A DNA stretch of 64,000 nucleotides, from assembly GCF_900128485.1 (NCBI RefSeq), contig NZ_LT635860.1, positions 229,148 to 293,147 of the forward strand, written 5' to 3'. Under the pieces are notes generated by a model that did no database searches, had not been told where the DNA came from, and was given only the letters and a program-made list of their open reading frames with translations. Shown here one piece after another: positions 26,638 to 35,490 of this stretch. This DNA comes from Duodenibacillus massiliensis. GTDB taxonomy: Bacteria; Pseudomonadota; Gammaproteobacteria; Burkholderiales; Burkholderiaceae_F. The translations under genes and the position numbers were made by a program. How positions within the stretch are numbered: position 1 is the stretch's first letter; each line of letters begins with the position of its first letter.

Positions 26638-27900
26638 ATGGCAATAATCGTTCACAAGTACGGCGGAACGTCCATGGGCAGCGTGGAGCGCATTAAAAAT
26701 GTCGCGCGGCGCGTCGCCAAATGGCACAAAGCCGGATATCAGATGGTGGTTGTGGTTTCGGCCATGAGCGGAGAAACGAACCGCTTGATCGGGCTTGCCA
26801 AGGAAATCATGCCCAATCCCGATCCCCGGGAACTCGATGTGATCGCCAGCACCGGCGAGCAGGTCTCCATCGGGCTGCTTGCGATGGCGCTTAAATCAAT
26901 CGGCGTGGATGCCGTGAGCTTTAACGGCTCGCAGGTGGCGGTTCACACCGACAGCGCCTTTACCAAGGCGCGCATCGAAAGCATTGACTGCGAACCGGTA
27001 AAGCGTGAGCTTGACGCCGGCAAAGTCGTGATCGTTGCGGGCTTTCAGGGCAGAGACACCGCCGGCAACGTCACCACGCTCGGCCGCGGCGGGTCCGATA
27101 CCTCGGGCGTCGCGATGGCCGTTGCCTTAAAGGCGCAGGAATGCCTCATCTTTACGGACGTGGACGGCGTCTATACGACGGACCCCCGTATTGAGCGCAA
27201 GGCCCGCAGGCTTGACGCGATCAGCTTTGAGGAAATGCTCGAGCTTGCGAGCCTCGGATCCAAGGTTCTGCAGATCCGCAGCGTCGAATTTGCCGGCAAA
27301 TACAAGGTTCCCCTGCGTGTTTTGTCGAGCCTGACTGATCCGGATATCCCGGTTGAAAAAGAAGCCGTAAGCGGCACATTGATTTCGTTTGAGGAAGATC
27401 CCAAGATGGAAAAAGCCCTTGTCACCGGTATTGCCTGCACCCGCGATGAATCGCAGGTCACCCTTTCTCATGTGCCCAATACCCCGGGCATCGCTTATAA
27501 GATCCTGGGACCGGTTGCGAGCAACAATATTGATGTTGACATGATCGTGCAGAACACCGGTAAGGACACGACGGACTTTACGTTCACGGTCCCCAAGGGC
27601 GACCTTGAAAAGACAGTGAAGGTATTAAAGAGCGGAGTGCTGCCCGTCACAGGCCCCTGCGACATCACGACGTCCTCGAACATCGCCAAGGTGAGCGTTG
27701 TGGGCGTTGGCATGCGCACCCACGCCGGTGTTGCCTGCAAGATGTTTGAAACGCTTGCCAAAGAGGGCATCAACATTCTCATGATCGGCACCTCGGAAAT
27801 TAAGGTGAGCCTTGTGATCGAAGAGAAGTACATGGAGCTTGCCGTGCGGGCGCTGCATGACGCCTTCGGCCTGGATAAGGCACCTGCGACGGAACTTTAA
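26638..27900 (+). CDS. lysC: Aspartate kinase
   Basis: 420 aa from the ATG at 26638 (MAIIVHKYGGTSMGSVERI). It has the catalytic domain with KYGGTSM, SAMSGETNRLIGL, GFQGRDTAGNVTTLGRGGSDTS and FTDVDGVYTTDP, then two ACT domains in the last 155 aa. It phosphorylates aspartate, the first step to lysine, threonine, methionine and diaminopimelate. The two-ACT form is the kind inhibited by lysine and/or threonine. A strong terminator follows. Confidence 0.95.
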   Translation: MAIIVHKYGGTSMGSVERIKNVARRVAKWHKAGYQMVVVVSAMSGETNRLIGLAKEIMPNPDPRELDVIASTGEQVSIGLLAMALKSIGVDAVSFNGSQVAVHTDSAFTKARIESIDCEPVKRELDAGKVVIVAGFQGRDTAGNVTTLGRGGSDTSGVAMAVALKAQECLIFTDVDGVYTTDPRIERKARRLDAISFEEMLELASLGSKVLQIRSVEFAGKYKVPLRVLSSLTDPDIPVEKEAVSGTLISFEEDPKMEKALVTGIACTRDESQVTLSHVPNTPGIAYKILGPVASNNIDVDMIVQNTGKDTTDFTFTVPKGDLEKTVKVLKSGVLPVTGPCDITTSSNIAKVSVVGVGMRTHAGVACKMFETLAKEGINILMIGTSEIKVSLVIEEKYMELAVRALHDAFGLDKAPATEL

Positions 27901-27917
27901 ACAACCGTCAGGCACAA

Positions 27918-27954
27918 AAAAAGCGGCCCGGAAAAAATCAGACGGCCGCTTTTT
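27918..27954. terminator. Bidirectional terminator between lysC and the acyl-CoA ligase gene
   Basis: AAAAAGCGGCC (27918-27928) pairs with GGCCGCTTTTT (27944-27954). T-runs are present on both strands between the converging genes. Confidence 0.9.
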
Positions 27955-27969
27955 TGTATCCGTAAAACC

Positions 27970-29820
27970 TCAGGCTTTGATTTCGCCGTAGACCGCGTCG
28001 ATTGCGTCTGCAAAGCGTGCCTTGATCGGGCCGCGCTTTAATTTAAGCGTGGGGGTTAAAAGCCCGTTATCAATCGTCCAGGGCTCAAGCATAAGTTTGA
28101 CGGAGCGGGGCACGGCGTAGTTGGGAAAGCGCTTAGCCGCGGCCTTCACGCGCTTTAAGACAGCCTGGCGTGCAGCACGGTCGTTAAGTGAAGCGGGATC
28201 GTCGGCATTGAGCTTAAGCTCAGTTGCAAGTTCCTTCCAGCGCTCGGGGTTTAAGACCACAAGCGCCCCGATAAAGGGCTTATTTTCACCGAAAACCATC
28301 GCCTGACTGATGAGATGGTCATTTTCAAGCGCCTGCTCAAGGTCCGCGGGCGGCACCTTCTCTCCGGTACTCGTCACAATGATTTCCTTGATGCGGCCCT
28401 TGATCCGGACGTGACCGTCGGCGTAGATGTCGGCCTGATCGCCCGTCTTAAGCCAGCCGTCATCGGTAAAGACGGCCTTGGTGTCGGCGGGGCGGTTCCA
28501 GTAGCCGAGCATCACGGAGGGGCCGCGCACCTGCAGCTCATCGTTTTCGCCCAGACGGATTTCAACGTTGGGAAGCGCTACGCCAACCGTTGCCGGGTGA
28601 TTGAAGCCCTCTTTGTTGACGGCAATGATGGGGCTTGTTTCCGTCATACCGTAGCCCTGCATGATGTTCACGCCGAGCCCCAAAAACGTTTTACTCACCT
28701 GGGGGTTAAAGGCTGCGCCCCCGGCAATAAAAATATGCGGACGGCCGCCGAAGACGGAGCGGATACCGGCGCCGACCTTTTTATCCAGGAATCCCGCAAA
28801 GAGGGGATCAAGGAGCGCGAGAAGGCCGCCCGACTCAACGGGCAGCCCGTTTTCACGGCAAAAGCGCCGGTAGCCGCAGTCCACGGCCCACTGAAACAGA
28901 AACTGAATGAATTTCGGCTTTTTGGCGAGCTGATCCTGGATTTTCTCGTAAATCTTTTCGTAAATCCGCGGCACGCTCATCATCACGGTCGGACGGATCT
29001 GCTTTAAATCATCCTGAATGAGACTGATGTTGCGGTTAAAGGCAACGCGGTTGCCGCAGCCCAGGGCCGTGTAGTACGTGGTCGTGCGCTCAAAGGTGTG
29101 CGAAAGCGGCAGGAACGAAAACCAGACGTCTTCGGGTTCCGGGCAGACGTTTTGCAGCACTCCGGTCACGTTGGCAAGAATTGCGCGGTGCGTGAGCATC
29201 ACGCCCTTGGGTTTGCCGGTCGTTCCCGAGGTGTAGACAAGCGCCGCAAGATCCGTGGGTTCGGGTCCGGCGGGAAGTTCTGCCCCTGCGCCGCCCGCAA
29301 GCCACGCTTCAACCCCCACGACGCGGATTCCGTCTTCCTTGTGATCTTGCACTTCATCGTCCGTGATCACCACGGTCTTTAAGAAGGAATGGGGTTCGGT
29401 ATCGCGGATCGCTTCCCACTTCGCCTTTTTGGCGGTCACCAGGACGCGCGCCTGGCTGTCGTTCATGATGTAGGAGGAAGACCCCGCCGTATCCACGGCG
29501 TGAAGCGGCACAGGCGTCAAAGCACAGGCAAGCGCAGCCTGGTCAAAGACGACGGCCGTGAAACAGTTGGGCAGCAGCATTGCCACGCGCTCGCCCCGGT
29601 TTAAGCCTTCGGCGGCAAGCGCATGACGCCAGACATTGACCCGATCAACGGTCTCTTTGACCGAATAGGTTTTCCAGGCCTTTTCTTTGGCCGACCACTG
29701 GGTGTAAATCGGCATGTCGGCACGCTTTTCGAGGTGATGCGTGAGCAGTTCGGGCAGCGTTCTTAAAAGATCAAGCTCACGGCGGCGTTCCAGAGCGGCT
29801 GCTGATAGCGGTTTATTCAT
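27970..29820 (-). CDS. Long-chain fatty acid-CoA ligase (AMP-forming)
   Basis: 616 aa of the FadD15-like class. The P-loop-like motif YTSGTTGKPKGVMLTHR, the GYGMTETSPII motif, and the hinge TGDQADIYADGHVRIKGRIKEIIVTSTGEKV are all present. It adenylates a fatty acid and transfers it to CoA at the inner membrane. Membership of the long form rests on SYIMNDSQARVLVT and the SFLPLSHTFERT motif. It is monocistronic; a 16-bp palindrome upstream may be its operator. Confidence 0.92.
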   Translation of the reverse strand: MNKPLSAAALERRRELDLLRTLPELLTHHLEKRADMPIYTQWSAKEKAWKTYSVKETVDRVNVWRHALAAEGLNRGERVAMLLPNCFTAVVFDQAALACALTPVPLHAVDTAGSSSYIMNDSQARVLVTAKKAKWEAIRDTEPHSFLKTVVITDDEVQDHKEDGIRVVGVEAWLAGGAGAELPAGPEPTDLAALVYTSGTTGKPKGVMLTHRAILANVTGVLQNVCPEPEDVWFSFLPLSHTFERTTTYYTALGCGNRVAFNRNISLIQDDLKQIRPTVMMSVPRIYEKIYEKIQDQLAKKPKFIQFLFQWAVDCGYRRFCRENGLPVESGGLLALLDPLFAGFLDKKVGAGIRSVFGGRPHIFIAGGAAFNPQVSKTFLGLGVNIMQGYGMTETSPIIAVNKEGFNHPATVGVALPNVEIRLGENDELQVRGPSVMLGYWNRPADTKAVFTDDGWLKTGDQADIYADGHVRIKGRIKEIIVTSTGEKVPPADLEQALENDHLISQAMVFGENKPFIGALVVLNPERWKELATELKLNADDPASLNDRAARQAVLKRVKAAAKRFPNYAVPRSVKLMLEPWTIDNGLLTPTLKLKRGPIKARFADAIDAVYGEIKA

Positions 29821-29943
29821 CGTTTTTTTCGTATTCGTCAGCGCAGTCTCTCATCCGTTTGAGTGACTGCAGTGCCCGTCGGGCAGGTGATCCCGTAACT
29901 CTAACGCATAAGGGCTTTTTCGAGGGCGTCAAGGGGCAAAAAC

Positions 29944-29959
29944 TCATCCGTACGGATGA
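29944..29959 (-). promoter_or_regulatory. 16-bp perfect palindrome upstream of the acyl-CoA ligase gene
   Basis: TCATCCGTACGGATGA is exactly self-complementary and lies about 125 nt before the ligase start. Size and symmetry suit a TetR-type operator, but no regulator is adjacent. Confidence 0.4.
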
Positions 29960-29990
29960 TGAGGGTGGGACGCTACCGTGTCGGATAATG

Positions 29991-30028
29991 TTCGGCCTCC
30001 GCGGGAAACGTGTCCCGCGGAGGCCGAA
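29991..30028 (-). terminator. Long hairpin downstream of the amidohydrolase gene
   Basis: A 16-bp perfect stem (29991-30006 with 30013-30028) around a 6-nt loop, 20 nt past the M20 gene stop. No T-run follows on the minus strand, so it may act as a transcript-end stabiliser more than a canonical terminator. Confidence 0.6.
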
Positions 30029-30047
30029 AGAGCGCACCGGCCGGCAG

Positions 30048-31247
30048 TTACGCCAGGGCGTTTAAGCGCGAGAGGGCGATCTGCGCGATGAGTGTGGCCG
30101 CAGCGGGCAGCACCTCATCGTTAAAGTCAAAGGCCTGGCTGTGCAGCGTTGCCGTATGGTTGGTGTCACGCACGCCCACGCGCATGATGGCGCCCGGAAT
30201 TCTGGCCTGGTATTCGGAGAAGTCTTCCGAACTCATAAAGGGCGTCATTTCCGGCACGACGTGCTCGGGACCGTAGAGTTTTGTGGCGGCGTCAATGCCG
30301 GCACGCGTCTGCTCTTCGGCATTAATAACGGCCGAGCACTGATGCACGTAGTTGATGTCAGCCGTACAGTCATTGGCCTGCGCGGTAAGCGTCACGATCT
30401 TCTTGAGTTTTTCCTCAAACATTGCGCGGACTTCCGGCAGGAATGTGCGCACCGTACCGCTTAAGGTGAGTTGGTGGGGAATGACGTTGGCGGTCTCAAA
30501 GCGCCCGGCGTTTACTGAGCAGATCGAGACAACACCGGTTTCCACGGGGTTAAGCCTGCGGCTCACAAGCGTCTGCAGCTGCGAGATGATGGCTGCGCCC
30601 ACCGGAATCGGGTCCACACCCAGATGCGGACGGCCGCCGTGGGTACCGACGCCGTGAACGGTCACCCAGAAGCTGTCGGAAGAGGCCTGCAGCGGCCCCA
30701 CGCGGAACCCGAACACGCCCTTATCGAGCATCGGTTCGGTGTGCGCGCCGTAGATTTCAGCAATGCCGTACTTTTCAAGCACACCCGCTTTAATCACGGC
30801 CAAAGCGCCCTGGGCAAGCTCTTCGGCGGGCTGGAAAATACCGATCACGCGGCCCGGGAAGTCGCGCTTGAGGTTGAGGTAACGCAGCGCTGCCATCAGC
30901 CACGTCTGATGACCGTCATGGCCGCAGGCGTGAGCGCGGGCTTCAATCGTGCTCTTCCAGCTGTTCTCGGAGCAGTCATTCATCGGGAGCGCATCAATGT
31001 CGGCACGCAAAGCCACGGTCTTACCCGGACGGTTGCCGTCGATTTCAACAATGACGCCGCCCTTGACAATGTCGGTATCAATCTTTTCGATGCCCCATTT
31101 TTTGAGAAGCGTCACGATGCGGCTGACGGTCACCGCCGTATCAAAACCGAGTTCCGGATGACTGTGAATCTCACGGCGGATTGCGGTGAGTTCATCACCC
31201 CAGGCGGCGATTTCAGGAAAAACCTTATCGGCTAAAACGATGGACAT
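30048..31247 (-). CDS. M20-family amidohydrolase (hippurate hydrolase-like)
   Basis: 399 aa of the M20D subfamily. Metal-ligand motifs are ARAHACGHDGH, IFQPAEELAQGA, GAHTEP and, near the C-terminus, FMSSEDFSEY. The dimerisation domain lies at about 185-300. Family members deacylate N-acyl amino acids (hippurate, N-acetyl amino acids) in the cytoplasm. The start is supported by GGAGAC 4 nt upstream. Substrate is not predictable beyond an amide-linked amino acid. Confidence 0.9.
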   Translation of the reverse strand: MSIVLADKVFPEIAAWGDELTAIRREIHSHPELGFDTAVTVSRIVTLLKKWGIEKIDTDIVKGGVIVEIDGNRPGKTVALRADIDALPMNDCSENSWKSTIEARAHACGHDGHQTWLMAALRYLNLKRDFPGRVIGIFQPAEELAQGALAVIKAGVLEKYGIAEIYGAHTEPMLDKGVFGFRVGPLQASSDSFWVTVHGVGTHGGRPHLGVDPIPVGAAIISQLQTLVSRRLNPVETGVVSICSVNAGRFETANVIPHQLTLSGTVRTFLPEVRAMFEEKLKKIVTLTAQANDCTADINYVHQCSAVINAEEQTRAGIDAATKLYGPEHVVPEMTPFMSSEDFSEYQARIPGAIMRVGVRDTNHTATLHSQAFDFNDEVLPAAATLIAQIALSRLNALA

Positions 31248-31370
31248 GATGTCTCCATGCTTTGAGAATTTCTGTGCTTCGAGATTCTATGCCTTTCGCG
31301 CAGAAGGTCTCAGCCGAACCGCTAAAATGAGGCCGCATTCAACCAACCGTCAACCCGAGCACGCACTTTC

Positions 31371-32180
31371 ATGCAGACCGTTGCCATTACTTCGGCGGCC
31401 AACGACCGCTACCGCCGCTGGAAAAAGATCATGGAAAGCCCCCGCGCAGCGCGCAAAACGGGCTTTACGCTCGCCGAAGGCGCGCACCTCGCGGGCGTCA
31501 TCCTCGAGCGGGACTTTCCGGTGGAAAGCATCCTTCTGAGAGACGGGGGTGTTTCGGCCGAAGCCATGGGCTACGCTCAGGCGATTGCCAAGCGGGGGAG
31601 CGTGCGCACGTTTGTGGTTGCGCCCGCGCTTTACGACGCGGTTTCGCCCGTGGAGCACGGCTCGGGCCTTACGCTTGAAATCCCGGTTCCGGCGTTTGAC
31701 CGGCCGCATAAACCGCTTGCCGCGGACGCGCTGTACCTTGACGGCGTGCAGGATGCGGGAAACGCCGGGACACTCATTCGTACGGCGCTTGCAAGCGGCG
31801 TCACCCATATCGTGAGTTCTCCGGGTACGGCGGGGCTTTGGTCTCCGAAAGTCCTCCGGGCCGGCATGGGCGCCCACTTCAGTGCGGTGATTTACGAAAA
31901 CGTGCCCTCAGAAGAACTCCCCGGCCTTTTTGCGGCAAGGCGGCTTGCGGCCGATGCCCGCGGAGGCGCGGATCTTTTCCGCAGTCAAGGGTGGGAGCAG
32001 GGGCACACCGTCTGGATGATGGGCGCTGAAGGCCCGGGGCTCTCCGACGCAGCTTTAAGCGTTGCGGACGCCCGTTACCTCATTCCGATTGAAGACAAGT
32101 GTGAGTCCCTTAACGTCGGCGCAGCCGCCGCAGTCTGCCTTTTTGAGCAGAGACGGCGCCGGCTTATAAACCGCGCCTGA
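31371..32180 (+). CDS. SpoU/TrmH-family RNA 2'-O-methyltransferase
   Basis: 269 aa. An N-terminal substrate-binding region (ITSAANDRYRRWKKIMES...GFTLAEGAHLAGVIL) is followed by the SPOUT knot motifs DGVQDAGNAGTLIRTALASG, WMMGAEGPGLSDAAL and IPIEDKCESLNVGAAAAVCLFEQ. It methylates a ribose in rRNA or tRNA using SAM; the target nucleotide is unknown. It is transcribed away from the amidohydrolase and has its own terminator. Confidence 0.9.
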   Translation: MQTVAITSAANDRYRRWKKIMESPRAARKTGFTLAEGAHLAGVILERDFPVESILLRDGGVSAEAMGYAQAIAKRGSVRTFVVAPALYDAVSPVEHGSGLTLEIPVPAFDRPHKPLAADALYLDGVQDAGNAGTLIRTALASGVTHIVSSPGTAGLWSPKVLRAGMGAHFSAVIYENVPSEELPGLFAARRLAADARGGADLFRSQGWEQGHTVWMMGAEGPGLSDAALSVADARYLIPIEDKCESLNVGAAAAVCLFEQRRRRLINRA

Positions 32181-32185
32181 ACAAA

Positions 32186-32214
32186 AAACGGTCTGACGCG
32201 CAATCAGACCGTTT
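32186..32214. terminator. Bidirectional terminator between the RNA methyltransferase and NSS genes
   Basis: AAACGGTCTGA (32186-32196) pairs perfectly with TCAGACCGTTT (32204-32214) between converging genes. An A-run precedes it, giving a T-run on the minus strand. Confidence 0.85.
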
Positions 32215-32233
32215 GTATTTACGCCCGGTTTTC

Positions 32234-33562
32234 TTACAGACCGGTAACGAGCACAATGAGAATGAGAACCGGGGCTCCGATCGCGAGAAGTCCCCGGAAG
32301 GCGGCAAGTTCCCAGGCCGGACGCACACGTCCGACGTTGAGTTCCTCGCGCACGGACTTCCAGGCCACAAGCCCCGCTAAAGCACAGACAACGAGCCCGC
32401 CCACGGGAAGGCTCAGGTTACTCGTGAAGTAATCGAAGTTATCGAAAATCGTGCGGCCCGCGATTTTAAAGTCCGCCAGGGGGCCGAAGGAAAGCCCGCA
32501 GAAGCTTCCCACAACAAGCATTACGAAGGTCACAAGCGTCACCGCCCAGAAGCGCTTCATGCCGAGTTCGTCAATAAAGTAGGCTGCGACAAGCTCCAGC
32601 AGCGACACGGAACTTGTGATCGCCGCAAGCACCAGGCACGCGTAAAAGACAACCGCAAAGAACTGTCCGAAGGGGAGCTGCGCAAAAACGACGGGCATCG
32701 TGAGAAACGTGAGCCCGGGGCCGGCCGTGGGATCAAGCCCGAAGGCAAACACCGAGGGCATGATCATGAGGCCCCCGAGAACGGAAGCGGCCGTCGCAAG
32801 AAACGTAATCCACGCGCAGCCCGACACAAGGTCCGTATCTTTGGCTAGGTAGGAGCCGTAGGTGAGCATGCAGCCGCAGCCCACGCAGAGGCTGAAAAAC
32901 GTAAAGCCCATCGCCGCGAGAAGGCTCTTCCAGGTAAAGGCATCGCTGTTCCAGCTGAAAAGGTAGGAGAGGCCCGCTGAAGCCCCGGGCAGCGTCACAC
33001 CGCGGATGATGACGATGAGAACGAGCACCAGCAGAAGCGGCATCAGAATTTTGGAAAGCCGCTCAATCCCCTTGGCAACGTCAAAGACAACGACCCAGGC
33101 GGTAAACATCAGAAACGCCGCCTGAAAGCCGATCGAAACCATGGGGTTTGCCACGAGCGCTCCAAAGTGCGCTTCAAGCGCGCTTTTATCGGCCACGATG
33201 CTGTTACCCAACAGGGCATCGACGAGATAGGAAATCGTCCAGCCGCCGATCACGGAATAAAAACACAGCACACAAAAGCCCGTGAGAATGCCGAGGTAGC
33301 CGAAAACGGCCCACTTTTTGCCGCCGATCGCGCGGTAGGCGGTGACGATGCCGCCTTTACCGAGCCGCCCCAGCGCAATTTCGGCCAACAGCAGAACAAG
33401 CCCGATCGTGAAGGAGAGAATCACGTAGGGAAAGAGAAAGGCGCTGCCGCCGTTACTGCCCGCGAGATACGGAAACTTCCAGATGGCCCCGAGGCCCACG
33501 GCCGCTCCGGCGCTCGCGAGAATAAAGCCCAGGCGGCTTGTCCAGTTGATGCGTTCAGACAT
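32234..33562 (-). CDS. Sodium-dependent transporter, NSS family (copy A)
   Basis: 442 aa from the ATG at 33562 with about 11-12 membrane helices. It opens with the family signature WTSRLGFILASAGAAVGLGAIWKFPYLAGSNGGSAFLFPY, covering the sodium sites in TM1. Bacterial NSS proteins import amino acids or related amines with Na+ by the LeuT mechanism. It is paralogous to the next gene upstream and in the same orientation, with a terminator between. The frame upstream of 33562 lacks similarity and is excluded. Confidence 0.93.
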   Translation of the reverse strand: MSERINWTSRLGFILASAGAAVGLGAIWKFPYLAGSNGGSAFLFPYVILSFTIGLVLLLAEIALGRLGKGGIVTAYRAIGGKKWAVFGYLGILTGFCVLCFYSVIGGWTISYLVDALLGNSIVADKSALEAHFGALVANPMVSIGFQAAFLMFTAWVVVFDVAKGIERLSKILMPLLLVLVLIVIIRGVTLPGASAGLSYLFSWNSDAFTWKSLLAAMGFTFFSLCVGCGCMLTYGSYLAKDTDLVSGCAWITFLATAASVLGGLMIMPSVFAFGLDPTAGPGLTFLTMPVVFAQLPFGQFFAVVFYACLVLAAITSSVSLLELVAAYFIDELGMKRFWAVTLVTFVMLVVGSFCGLSFGPLADFKIAGRTIFDNFDYFTSNLSLPVGGLVVCALAGLVAWKSVREELNVGRVRPAWELAAFRGLLAIGAPVLILIVLVTGL

Positions 33563-33624
33563 AATGTTGTCGCAATAAAAGAATTCGTGGTGCGCCCGAG
33601 TGTACCGAGGATTCGGGCCGGTAG

Positions 33625-33662
33625 GAAAAACGGTGTCCCGAAAAATAGTCCGGAACACCGTT
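33625..33662 (-). terminator. Terminator of NSS copy B
   Basis: On the minus strand AACGGTGT and ACACCGTT (33662-33655 and 33636-33629) form a stem followed by a T-run, 28 nt past the copy B stop. The two transporter genes are therefore separate transcripts. Confidence 0.75.
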
Positions 33663-33689
33663 TGCGTCAGACGCTTTAGAGACTTTCGC

Positions 33690-35027
33690 TCAGAGACCGG
33701 TGGCAACCACAACGATTACCAGCAGCGGCGCCAAAAACCGCAGGGAAAACTTCAGAAATATGTTGAGCGCCGCCGGATACTGATGCACGGCGTTGATCTG
33801 CGCCTTAAAGACGGGCCAGGCCTTCCAGCCTGCCAAAAGCGCGATCGAGAGGCCCCCCAGGGGCATCATGACGTTGGAGCAGACGTAGTCCAGAAGCTCA
33901 AAGACGTTTTTGCCGCCCACCGTAAAGCCCGAAAGCGGTCCGAAACTTAAGGCTGAAACGCAGCCGAGCACCGCAAGGGCAACGTAGCAGAGTGTCACCG
34001 CGCGGCGGCGGGTCATATGCCATTCACTTGTGAGGTAAGCGGTGCAGACTTCCAGAAGAGACACCGAGGAGGTGAGCGCCGCCACTAAAAGGCACACGTA
34101 AAAGAGAAGGGCAAAGATGCCTCCCATCGGAAGCTGCGAGAAAACGAGCGGCATCGTCACAAAGACAAGGCCCGGACCGGCGTTGGGATCCTGGCCGAGC
34201 GCAAAGACGGCCGGCATGATCATCAAACCCGCCAGAATTGCCGTCTGCACCGAAAGCCAGGCAATCCAAAGGGATGAGTTGGGCAGGTCCGTGCTTTCCT
34301 TGACGTAGCAGCCGTAGGTCACAAGGATGCCGCAGCCGAGCGAAAGCGAAAAGAACGTAAAGCCCATGGCGTTTAAAAGCCCTTCAAGCGTCACGGCAGA
34401 GGGATCAAACTTAAAGAGAAAGGCAACGCCTTCCATCGCGCCGGGCAGCGTGAGCGACCGGGCAATGAGAAAAATCATCAGCACGAAAAGGGTGGGTAGA
34501 AGGTACTTTGAAAGCCTTTCAATGCCCTGCATGACCCCAGCGGCAATCACGCCGCAGGTCAGCGTCAGAAAGAGAATATGCCAGGCGCAGTTCACCGGGC
34601 CGTTACCGACGAGTGACCGGAAGTTGTCGGTCAGAAGCCGGGCGTTGTCGGTCACAAGGTGCCCGGTGAGAGCGTCAAAAAGGTACTTCACGCACCAGCC
34701 GCCCACAACCGAGTAGTAGGACAGAATCACAAAGCTCGTTAAAACCGCGATGCCCCCTAAAACCGTAAAGACGGGGCCGCCGGTTTTTCTGAGGGCATTT
34801 AAGGCGCTGCCGCGGCCGGCGCGGCCGATTGCGAGTTCCCCCAGAAGCAGCGCAATACCGATCGTGAAGGTAAAGAGAATGAAGGGGATGATGAAGTTGG
34901 CGCCGCCGTAGGTGCCCGCCCAGTAAGGGAACTTCCAGATCGCCCCGAGGCCGATCGCAGAACCGGCGCTTGCGAGAATAAAACCGAAACGGGACCCCCA
35001 CTGGGTCCCGGAATGCTGCTGCGACAT
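33690..35027 (-). CDS. Sodium-dependent transporter, NSS family (copy B)
   Basis: 445 aa, the same fold as copy A. TM1 is GSRFGFILASAGSAIGLGAIWKFPYWAGTYGGANFIIPF, and TM6 is in the region MGFTFFSLSLGCGILVTYG. Roughly half its residues match copy A in the conserved helices, so this is an old tandem duplication with likely different substrates. It should carry amino acids inward with Na+. Confidence 0.93.
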   Translation of the reverse strand: MSQQHSGTQWGSRFGFILASAGSAIGLGAIWKFPYWAGTYGGANFIIPFILFTFTIGIALLLGELAIGRAGRGSALNALRKTGGPVFTVLGGIAVLTSFVILSYYSVVGGWCVKYLFDALTGHLVTDNARLLTDNFRSLVGNGPVNCAWHILFLTLTCGVIAAGVMQGIERLSKYLLPTLFVLMIFLIARSLTLPGAMEGVAFLFKFDPSAVTLEGLLNAMGFTFFSLSLGCGILVTYGCYVKESTDLPNSSLWIAWLSVQTAILAGLMIMPAVFALGQDPNAGPGLVFVTMPLVFSQLPMGGIFALLFYVCLLVAALTSSVSLLEVCTAYLTSEWHMTRRRAVTLCYVALAVLGCVSALSFGPLSGFTVGGKNVFELLDYVCSNVMMPLGGLSIALLAGWKAWPVFKAQINAVHQYPAALNIFLKFSLRFLAPLLVIVVVATGL

Positions 35028-35318
35028 AAATCAAAAACTGAAGCAAATACAAAAAACGCATCCCCGCGGCGGCACCGGTGAGGAGGGCTGCGCGTTGTCC
35101 TTAAGACACACGGGCGGGGAATTATTAGGCTGTGTATTTTAAGGGAATAATCGTAGGAGATTGGCTAAAACGCAAAAGGCATCACTGAGAGAGAGGTGAA
35201 GCTTGGTTTTGGGCTGAATCAGAAGCGCCTTTCGTGTAATGTACCCCAAGACTGTCGCCCGGCGTCTGACCTCAGAGGCCTTCACGTCAACCACGGCGTG
35301 CGGCAGACCGACAGAGGG

Positions 35319-35400
35319 GCTTCTTGCCGGAGGCGCTCTCCGAAGGGTCGGAGATCGAAAACAAGAAGCGGACCGGCGGCTGTTGACCGCGGCCGTCCGG
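35319..35400 (+). promoter_or_regulatory. Structured 5' leader of ilvBHC
   Basis: The 463-nt space before ilvB has no gene I can support. It holds an outer stem GCTTCTTG (35319-35326) with CAAGAAGC (35362-35369) enclosing a CCGGAGGCG/TCTCCG helix. A GC-rich hairpin around 35369-35400 follows at once. This could be an attenuator or ligand-sensing leader. The open frames here lack runs of Ile, Val or Leu codons, so a classical leader peptide is not evident. Confidence 0.4.
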
Positions 35401-35490
35401 ACCGAACGGGTTTACGTGAGGGGATTCCTCCGTAAGGCTGTTATCCCGATCGTCTCCCGCGGGAAATGATTAAGGATCACGCGTACCACT

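Noticed and set aside
35239..35469. Leader peptide for ilvBHC attenuation
   Set aside because: The frame lacks clustered Ile, Val or Leu codons and has no good ribosome site.
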